Source: Oidiodendron maius Zn (taxonomy: Eukaryota > Ascomycota > Leotiomycetes > Myxotrichaceae). Taken from it: DNA of 64,000 bases. Shown here in pieces: positions 56,810 to 64,000 of this stretch. The notes under the pieces were generated by a model. It did no database searches and was not told where the DNA came from. It saw nothing but the letters and a program-made list of their open reading frames with translations. Position 1 is the stretch's first letter; each line of letters starts with the position of its first letter. The translations under genes were made by a program, and so were the position numbers. Where the stretch lies: positions 2,528,096 through 2,592,095 of the forward strand of contig KN832872.1 of the NCBI GenBank assembly GCA_000827325.1. The letters run 5' to 3'.

Positions 56810-58118
56810 AGCTCTGACGGTTGAATGATTAGAAGAATCTCAAACTCAAAGTATGGAAATTCAGGGTCCGAAAGGTAGTTGTTGCGCAGTAATTTGATAT
56901 TTTAATAATCAAAATAGGAAAGAAACTGTTTGAATTTTGAAATGGGCGGACGAAGAGAAGGCATTGAGGAATGCAAAGATTATCTGCGGAATCTCACCAT
57001 TTATAGAAGCTATTGCCGCGGCCCAACCAGGTATTCCACGCCGCTCTCAGACAGGTCTTCGGCCGGCCATGATCTACACGCCAGCGCTGATGCCTCACTT
57101 ACTTCCGGGTTGATTTCCCTAGTACCTCCGAAGATAGTGCCATGGAAGTCTACGAAGAAGCTCGAGTGTAAGAGAAGAGGTAGGTCATCGACTGCTGGGG
57201 CCAACCCTATTTCAGCCTAGTGATTGTAAGCAGTCTGCAGAAAGATAGTACATGGCACTACTATCCCTGCCAGCGCGCTGCACTGTCCTAAGAATCCAAG
57301 CACGCAGTTGCCCCCTCGGCTGCAGCATATGGACACATTTATCATTCTTGTAATATATCGTAAGCTTATCAATCAATACATATTACCACATAAACACAAG
57401 CTAACGTGCAAAGTAATTTACTAAATAGAATAAACCCAGTTCTACTAATTATAACCCAATCTTTTAGCGCAGGGGGTTTCGATTTCGAGTGGAACGAGCT
57501 CCATGCGGAGCAAATTTGTAGATTTGTTTATTATAGCTGTCATCACTGTTGCGCTTCTTTTCTTAAGATTTGATTGCGTTTATTATTTAGTTTTCCCTAT
57601 TTATTCACTGTATAATCCGGTACGCACACTCAATAGCGGGCTTCAATCACGAATTCACAGCTACGTAGCATCTTTGAACTAATGTCATTGGCTTAGATTT
57701 GAACATAACTCTCATATTAATTGCTAATTGATTGTTATTTGAAGATACCTCGTAGAAGATGGTTAAACGTACGTGTTGATTGCTTAATAGCCAAAAACGA
57801 CAAACGAAAACAAGCTATAAAAAAAAGCCAAGAAAAAAAAAATAAGCAGATTCCTCAATAAAATCGAAGGCGAGATTGACATGTCACATTATTAAAGCAA
57901 AATCAGAAATGAGGGTTGCAGAGCTGTCAGTAACAGAGACAGGCGCAAAAACCTGCCCAGCAGGGGGTCCAGTGTGCCCAGCATCCAGACAACCAAGCTA
58001 TTAAAATTATTCCATACACTAACATTGGACCAACTAAAGTAGAATCCCAATCCAGCACGTTTCTATATCATCAATTATCCGTTAGGTGTCACAAGTCATC
58101 CACGATTGAATGCTGGTG
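56810..58118. other. Intergenic, no gene supported
   Basis: Includes the promoter of the dehydrogenase gene and AT-rich spacer with an A-rich run near 57,830-57,843. A frame seen on both strands at 57,000-57,220 has no motif. Nothing else recognised. Confidence 0.35.
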
Positions 58119-58869
58119 TTATAGGTGATGGGCGGTAGGTTCCGCCGGTGCATCCAGAGGAGGACCTCCAGCACCGGGGCCAGTTTCAAGATCGCGGCGA
58201 GGCTTCTCATGGATAGGAGCAGGGGTAGTAGTCGTGCGGTTGTTGACCCTGTAGGACCAAAATTCGAGACCAATGCCCATCAGAGTGAAGAAGCTAGCAA
58301 GCAATATTAACTTTTTGAACATGAGGGCGCTATACCGATAGGACTCTCACAAAGTGAGGAAAATAAATGCCTCCTGGGCATACTTTTTGGAGCAGGTCGC
58401 CCCAGAAGGTATGTTCCTACAGTTATGGTGCCAGTTGTAATCTTCGGCGGCAAAAACAAATGCGATCAGCCAACTAAATTAAGCCTGGCGTTAGATGGAT
58501 TACTATATCTCAGGTCAAGCAACAGCATATTGCACTATCCTACTTACAGATAGGAGTATATCACGTCAATTGCCATAACAAGGAAGCTGATTTCACCAGG
58601 TATGAACATAGAAATAAAGGCCGGTAGGAAAAATACGATAGATGTAGTAGCCTAGTCAAAGAAGGAATGATCAGCCTTTGCAAAGATGTTGTTTGCATCA
58701 TCAGAGAGCTCTCTCTTGTACATACAATAATCTCGATGTATTTGCTGTGTTGCCCACGGAGACCTTTGTGGAGGAAGTACGAAGTAAGACCCACGACAAT
58801 GACTGCACTAGACCATTGCAGGAATCTGTTGACAAGTAGCACTAAAGCGGTAAGTTTGCTCTGACGCAT
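58119..58869 (-). CDS. MARVEL-type four-span membrane protein
   Basis: Four exons give 181 residues: 58,869-58,726, 58,651-58,548, 58,473-58,351 and 58,293-58,119. Introns are 74, 74 and 57 nt, with GTATGT, GTAAGT and GTGAGA donors. Four hydrophobic segments can be read: FLQWSSAVIVVGLTSYFL, IVFFLPAFISMFIPG, YSYLWLIAFVFAAED and AFIFLTFFFTLMGIG. The motif FAAEDYNWHHNC, with a Cys pair in the third loop (NC...TCSK), is typical of fungal MARVEL/NCE102-like proteins at the plasma membrane or eisosomes. The C-terminal tail is Pro-rich and cytosolic. An apparent small open frame with ATG at 58,322 is intron plus last exon of this gene. No defects seen. Confidence 0.78.
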
Positions 58870-59560
58870 TTTGTGAAAATGAGTCTGCAAATAGAAGAGT
58901 ATGAATATTTGGTAGCTGAGGTTTCTTTAATTGCAATCCGATACTATTGTATACGCACATAAAGCGAGGTGACGTCGAGATAATATGTATATGTACTGAG
59001 GCTCTAAAAGTGACCGTAGAGAAACTGGACCTTGTAATTAAGTCTCGGTATAGCTACCCAATTATCAATCAGAACAACACCAGGACTAGCAGTTCTGCGT
59101 ATGTAAGGAGCTGGATGATTGGCTTCGCGGAGAAACCGACGTCGTTTTTGAGGTCATAGATCTGTTTTCCGATCTCGTAATCACGGTATCCTCAGCCCAT
59201 TGGTCCACGCCTGAACTATTGTGGCGCCCAGCCTCCATCGAGATTACCCACTAAATGATTGTCACCTCGCAATTGGCTTGCTAATGTCCAGCCAGCCGCC
59301 ACTCGAGTCTGTGGATCGGGCTAGATTTCTTTTAATTCCATCTTCCAGGCTTAGCCGATACCAGTTGACCAAACACCTATGAAGGTCGGCTGGCGGACGG
59401 GATCTTCAAATGCGCTTGAGAAAATGGGTTTCGTCACCGACAAAGTAGATGGTCAAATTGGGGCAGAGGGGTCACGGAATGAACGAGGCATTTTATGTGG
59501 ATTTGCAATTAACGTCTATCCCTGCGTGCCGAAAAAACCGGTGTGCCGAAAAAACTTTAT
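58870..59560. other. Intergenic, no gene supported
   Basis: Short plus frames at 58,947-59,159 and 59,379-59,567 lack motifs and are judged chance. Contains the MARVEL gene promoter. Confidence 0.35.
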
Positions 59561-60330
59561 AGTTTGAGGGTCTTAAATCTCCACCATACAGATGTATAAA
59601 GCTATAATTCTTTTGCTATTGTTCTCTAGCTATTTCTCTATAAGGGCTTAACTTGCAGTTCAAAAAATACTATAGTTTAGCTGTACTGTCGATTGTCCTA
59701 TTAAGAGTATTAAAAACTGTTATAGCTATTACCCCCTACTCTATTATAGCTATTAACCTAACCCTGGAATTTAGGGCTGTAGTATAGAGCTTCTATTAAG
59801 CTTAAATATAACTCCAAAGTTTAAAGATACAGAGTATAAAGAAACCTGCCTGCTGGATTTATCCGGACAAAAGTAGGAGGTATACAAAATGCTGCATCTT
59901 AAGCATATATTTAATCCCTAAACAAGAGGATAGACTAACTAGAAACCCTAGATACTAATTTGTAACAGTTTTAGGATATATAAGACCCTTAAAGCCTTAG
60001 AGTTTTGTTTCAAAAACAATATCATCTATATTGCCTCCCTTCTTATACTTCCTATAAGCTCTAGCCCTATAACGTTAGAGTGTTTGCCTCCTTAAAGGCA
60101 GCCTACTATAATAAAGCTAATAGGCTATTTTAAGGAGGTGCTAATACAGTTATCAAGCAATATTTTACCTCCCTATATAGCCCTATAAGGGAGAAGGCGT
60201 TTACAAAAAGATATATTATAGCTAGATAGGTAGCCTATAGTTTGTTTCCGTTTAACCCAGACAGAGTCCTTAGAGTAACATTAAAGCCCCCTATACAATC
60301 AACTGTTCCAAAAGCCGATAAGATATAGGT
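59561..60330 (+). pseudogene. Second DDE-1 (pogo-superfamily) transposase, RIP-degraded
   Basis: Only the C-terminal part can be read. On the plus strand about 60,040-60,265 it reads LPSYTSYKL, stop, PYNVRVFASLKAAYYNKANRL, then QYFTSLYSPIREKAFTKRYI and FPFNPDRVLR. The first run matches LPPHTSHKLQPCDVGVFxPLK, the third catalytic region of fungal DDE-1 transposases. Several TAG and TAA stops interrupt it. It belongs to a different subfamily from the Fot1 element at 23.6 kb, which has LQPLDVGCF. Upstream sequence to about 59,561 is TA-rich. Terminal inverted repeats were not found by eye. Confidence 0.65.
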
Positions 60331-61174
60331 AGGTATATTATTAAGACAATATAGAACTAACGCCTATAATACTAGTATTAGTAGAGGGTGTAGCATCGCT
60401 GTATAATCAGATTAAACAGGATGCCTATATACTACGAGTTGCACCTCGCACTCTCAAGGGGGAACAACAAAGTGGCCGATGTTTGCCAAAATCGGCGGAC
60501 TGCTAAAGCCTGTTGGTTTCCTAATATCACCCCGGTGCGTCGCCACTGATTTCAACCACCAAAGCAAGATGGCCACTTTGACACCCGTTTCTGTGGCTCT
60601 TCCCAATAACAAAATACCGACTAAGAAGATAGTCAGAGACATTATCGGCACATTTCTGACGGAAGAATAGCCATTTGTGGATCCAGCGACCCTGACGATG
60701 TCTTGCCATGCATCATTCACCAACGCCCACTGTCCCGTCGAGCGACCAAAGCTGGCTACTGGAACATCTGCAGAGACCCTGAAGGTGTCCATGCTTCTCT
60801 GACTTGAAACGTCGCTAGAATGTATAATATGGACTAAAACTTAATATAATCGAGCCTCTACACTATTTAGTATATGACATTACATGGGTCAGAACTCGAA
60901 GTTCAAAACGGCAAAAATATGGACTTGGTTAGACTTGCACCCTGAGCCAGATAAAAGGCCTTAGAATCAGACATGAAGGCTAGGGTAAGATTGGCTTCTA
61001 ATTTTTTGAGTCGTTGACTCCTAAGGGCATCACTGGTAAACACAATAAGTCGGAATCGTGCATAAGTTTAATCGACGTATATTGATTAAGTTCTAATCTG
61101 TACCTTAAATGGGTGTCCGAATATCGTCCCTGACCAACAACTCGCCACACGTGAAGCGGAATATCCATGTGACA
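60331..61174. other. Intergenic; one low-confidence minus frame
   Basis: A minus frame at 60,454-60,792 (112 residues, MDTFRVSADVPVASFGRST at the start) has a hydrophobic segment (IMSLTIFLVGILLLG) and could be a small membrane protein or a remnant; no family recognised. The rest is the 3' region of the dehydrogenase at 61,175. Confidence 0.3.
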
Positions 61175-62191
61175 TTACTCTTCTTTGATTCCCACCAGCT
61201 TGTTAGACTCGTCCCAAAGCTTGCTGGCGCTGGCCTCGTCATAAGCCCAGGCGGCATGTCCAGCTGCGCCTTCCTGCCAGGTCTTGTCGCCCTGAGAAGG
61301 GGGTTCCACGGCACAGTTGCTGAGATACTTTCCACCATGACCTTCCCACTCTTTGCTCAGGGTGGCATAAATGGTCGTGGCGGCTCCCTGAGGCGCGCTC
61401 TTGAATTCATTCTTGGCCTCCTCGGTCATAGAGGATACCCAGCTGCTTGTGTCCATGTGTTTGATCAGGTTGGTGAAAATGACACCAGGGTGCAAGGAAA
61501 TAGCATGCAGCCCCTTTGTGCCGTAGCGTCGTTCGATCTCGTTAGCAAGGTAAATGTTTGCAGTCTTAGACTGTCCATACGCTAGCCAAGGGTTGTACGG
61601 CTCCTTCTCAAAGTTGAGATCGTGGAACCGGATTCCACTTTCGTTGTGAGCCATGGATGAAAGCGAGACCACACGGGACTGGAAGGAAGGCGAGGTACCG
61701 GCCAGGAGCGCAGGCTTGAGTAGCTGGAAAAGAAGGAAGTGCCCAACGTAGTTGGTGCCGAACTGGAGCTCGAATCCATCTTCAGTCTTTCCCTCGGGGG
61801 TACACATGATGCCAGCGTTGAGGATGAGAAGGTTGAGGTTGTCGCTTCGACTGAGAAAGTCCTTGGCGGCCGCACGCACCGATTCAAGGGAATCCAAGCG
61901 CAACTCAATGGCGTGAATGGGCGCGCCGGACTTGGCTTCAGTTCCCTTCAAGATCTCATCAATGGCCTTCTGCGCCTTTGTCGCGTCCCTTGCCGTGATG
62001 AAAAGGGTGACCCCGGTTGCACGAAGGGCACGAGCTGTCTCGAGGCCAATGCCTGAGTTGGCACCCGTGACAAGAGCAACCTTGCCGGTGAGCTTGCCGA
62101 CCAATCCTTCGTCCTCCACCACTTGAAGTGCTGTGGGACGAGCATCACCAGGACCCTTAGGGCTAGCATAGGCGTTGGTGTATCGAGACAT
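61175..62191 (-). CDS. Short-chain dehydrogenase/reductase, retinol dehydrogenase-like
   Basis: Single exon, 338 residues, ATG at 62,191. The NAD(P)-binding motif TGANSGIG is at 42-49, followed by ITARD, which often goes with NADP preference. LNAGIM lies at about 125-129, catalytic Ser in VVSLSSMAH (about 175-182), and catalytic YGQSK with Tyr 205 and Lys 209. HPGVIFTNLIKH and a C-terminal YLSNCAVEPP follow. The length and motif set fit the WW-domain oxidoreductase/retinol dehydrogenase-like group common in fungi; the substrate is not predictable. It is distinct in sequence from the other dehydrogenase at 56 kb. Its codon use shows strong GC-ending preference (AAG, CTC, GTC), which suggests good expression. 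The Zn2Cys6 regulator at 62.7 kb is next to it in the same direction and might control it (inference). Confidence 0.9.
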   Translation of the reverse strand: MSRYTNAYASPKGPGDARPTALQVVEDEGLVGKLTGKVALVTGANSGIGLETARALRATGVTLFITARDATKAQKAIDEILKGTEAKSGAPIHAIELRLDSLESVRAAAKDFLSRSDNLNLLILNAGIMCTPEGKTEDGFELQFGTNYVGHFLLFQLLKPALLAGTSPSFQSRVVSLSSMAHNESGIRFHDLNFEKEPYNPWLAYGQSKTANIYLANEIERRYGTKGLHAISLHPGVIFTNLIKHMDTSSWVSSMTEEAKNEFKSAPQGAATTIYATLSKEWEGHGGKYLSNCAVEPPSQGDKTWQEGAAGHAAWAYDEASASKLWDESNKLVGIKEE

Positions 62192-62717
62192 GTCTTTTTG
62201 TTCTTGATTATTGCAAGAGTTGGGATTGTGGTATGACTGTCGATCGTGAATGGTGAAAGTTCAATGCGTACAATAAGTAATGGTTGCGAGATATCAGCCT
62301 TCATTAGGAAAGAGGACTTATGACTTTCATATATAGTACATTTACTTCGGTGGTGTTAGTTAACCACCCTGCTTCTGGCTTCGAAAGTCCGCCGGCGCGC
62401 TCCATTTCGAGCCTGACAAGCTGGATGCTTACGAAGCGTGGCTTCGAGAACAGCCCGATGTACCACTTGAAGCGAAAGCTGTGGATCACCGACCGTATTA
62501 ATACGGCAATTAGGGTTGTGTGGTGCCCTAGCTTGAGGTTAGCGCCAGGTATGAACTAGGACTAAGCTTAATGGACATACCTAGTTACTATGAGTACCGG
62601 AAGAATCGGTCCTTGGAAAACCAGTGCTACGAGAACTGGCCGTAACATAGCTTGGGAGGTGGGATAATTTAATGCGTTTGCCTTGACTCCTCAACTACCC
62701 TCGGACTTCCTGATACG
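62192..62717. promoter_or_regulatory. Region between the dehydrogenase and the Zn2Cys6 regulator
   Basis: 526 bp upstream of the dehydrogenase ATG. A CGG/CCG-containing block (TCCGCCGGCGCGC near 62,388-62,400) includes CGG half-sites of the kind Zn2Cys6 proteins bind. This is only a suggestion. Confidence 0.3.
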
Positions 62718-63907
62718 CTAAGCCGCTGCGAGTCGCCGCCCTCTGTACCAATGTTGCCAACCCGAGGATGAAATGCTTGCCCACTTCAGAGCATCTTCCC
62801 ATTCATCCCCGAGAACCTGCCTGATATGTCCTAACAAAGCGCCTGGCCAGATTCTCATGCACCAGAACTTTTTCACAAAGCTCATCAAGACAGTAAAGTG
62901 AGCCAGAATAACGAGTGCCATAGCATGCCGCGCCCAGCACATGTCTAGAAAGATCTGATCTACCTCGATTCCCCAGCCCCATATCACCTTAGCCGATTCG
63001 GAGTCTTCAGAGTTATCCAATAGCTTTGTAATGCGGCTGAACAGCTCTTCGACGGCATGGAGGCATGCCGCCCTCTGTCCTCCCTCACACCACCGCTCTA
63101 TACATTCTCGAAGAGGCGCAAGCTGCGGAAATCTTATTTCGAGATCCTGCAGACCTTCCCCGCGGTTGCCGCCGGGTTTAGCCAGAAGCCATGATTCTGA
63201 AATGATTAGAGGGGAAAAGTTCTGCCGGACGAACACCGTGGTGGACCTGCTAAACTGGAGCGCCCGCAAAAGCTCCTCGATAGGATCGAACTGTGCCTGT
63301 AGAGAACGGACGTGAGCGGTGCGTAACGGAGGCTCCGCTACTGTGTACATTGAGGCAAAAGCGGAGAACCCCAGCAAGGCTCGATGCTGGGTCTGGTCAA
63401 GGGAATGGAGGTGCGGCCTTGCTCGGGTAATGGCAGCCTGGTTATGCGCGACGGCTCGAGTGTACCACTTAGACTGGGATTGGTCTTGACTGTAGAGCTG
63501 GAGGGCCGTGAGGCTGAGGATGCTATTCAGTAAGTAATGATGAGAGAACCCCAAGCGGACAAGGTCATGTTGCAGGTGCATCGTGGTTTCTGACAAAAAG
63601 CCTGTGACGGAATGGCGGTGCCAGTGATCCAGCAGCTCGAGGTCAACCAGACTATCCTCGTTGAGTGGCGTGATGCTCAAGCTAGGAGACGAAAAGCTGC
63701 ACAGGATATTCGCCCGCTTGCACTGGAGGCATTGCGGATGGACCTCGTTGCACTACCGATATAGACGGTTCAGCTGTGGGCTTGGACACGATGAGTAGCG
63801 GTAACAGGGAACGGGGCTCGCCATACCTTAGCGTGCCGCTCCTTGCATTGTACACAGCCTTCCCGAGATTTTCTGTGCGCTTTGCGCTTTTTGATCGTAG
63901 TTGCCAT
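62718..63907 (-). CDS. Zn2Cys6 transcription factor
   Basis: Two exons, 63,907-63,827 and 63,752-62,718, give 371 residues. The 74-nt intron (GTATGG donor, GGTAG end) interrupts the zinc cluster after the third cysteine codon region. The joined cluster is C-x2-C-x6-C-x6-C-x2-C-x6-C at residues 18, 21, 28, 35, 38 and 45, preceded by the basic HRKSREGC typical of the sterol-uptake/UPC2-like subgroup. The rest is a helical regulatory region beginning LELLDHWHRHSVTGFL, with LRLGFSHHYLLNSILSLTALQL-type helices. It acts in the nucleus on CGG-containing promoters; targets are unknown. The full gene appears to lie inside the window, with 93 bases left upstream of its start. Confidence 0.87.
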
Positions 63908-64000
63908 GAGCGATCGTGTCGCAGAGAGAGGCGTTGAAGTTGGATTTGTCAGGTGTGGAATGAGTCTCGGTTCAAGGCGCCGTATAAATACGGCGGTGGA

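Noticed and set aside
58119-58322. Stand-alone 67-residue membrane peptide with ATG at 58,322
   Set aside because: Splice signals show that its first part is an intron and the rest the last exon of the MARVEL protein.

Overview
The window looks like nuclear DNA of a filamentous ascomycete (Pezizomycotina). The genes are split by many short introns (39-111 nt) with GT-AG or rare GC-AG borders and CTAAC/CTGAC branch sites. The gene families are typical of these fungi: HET, HeLo-NACHT-ankyrin, hybrid histidine kinase, Grainyhead/CP2, Zn2Cys6, bZIP-DUF3425, MARVEL and short-chain dehydrogenases. The repeats carry the signature of RIP, meaning C-to-T/G-to-A changes and stops made from CAA, CAG, CGA or TGG. 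I cannot name the species.

Layout. 0-8.4 kb: an incomplete HET-type gene at the left edge, a small secreted cysteine-rich peptide gene, and a TPR-ZZ-HET gene. 8.4-29.4 kb: a membrane-protein gene cut in two by an LTR retrotransposon with 178-bp LTRs and a CATGC target duplication. The LTRs now lie 19.2 kb apart. Between them are RIP-degraded Copia fragments, a second LTR family, a chromodomain pseudogene, an apparently intact hybrid histidine kinase, a small unknown gene, an intact Grainyhead/CP2 factor, and a Fot1/pogo transposon with perfect terminal repeats. 29.4-34.3 kb: a HeLo-NACHT-ankyrin-ZZ NLR gene broken by two TGG-to-TAG changes. 34.3-41.2 kb: a gene-poor stretch with three solo LTRs, each with a target duplication, a J-domain pseudogene and other decayed genes. 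41.2-47.3 kb: a STAND-like gene with a degenerate P-loop, then a fungal AAA ATPase. 47.3-64 kb: quieter sequence with an HMG-box-like protein, a conserved unknown nuclear-type protein, a bZIP factor, two short-chain dehydrogenases, a MARVEL membrane protein, a second decayed DDE transposase and a Zn2Cys6 regulator.

Taken together this is an accessory, transposon-rich region full of genes of the kind used in fungal non-self recognition (HET, NLR and STAND architectures). Two regulatory genes that are normally conserved (histidine kinase and Grainyhead factor) sit intact inside a retrotransposon-bounded block. The three observations I would check first are the hidden Kex2-type secreted peptide (1,109-1,554), the in-frame gene split by the LTR element (8,383-29,366), and how the kinase/Grainyhead block came to lie between the two LTRs. 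Exon borders were set by eye from splice signals and reading frame and have no transcript support.
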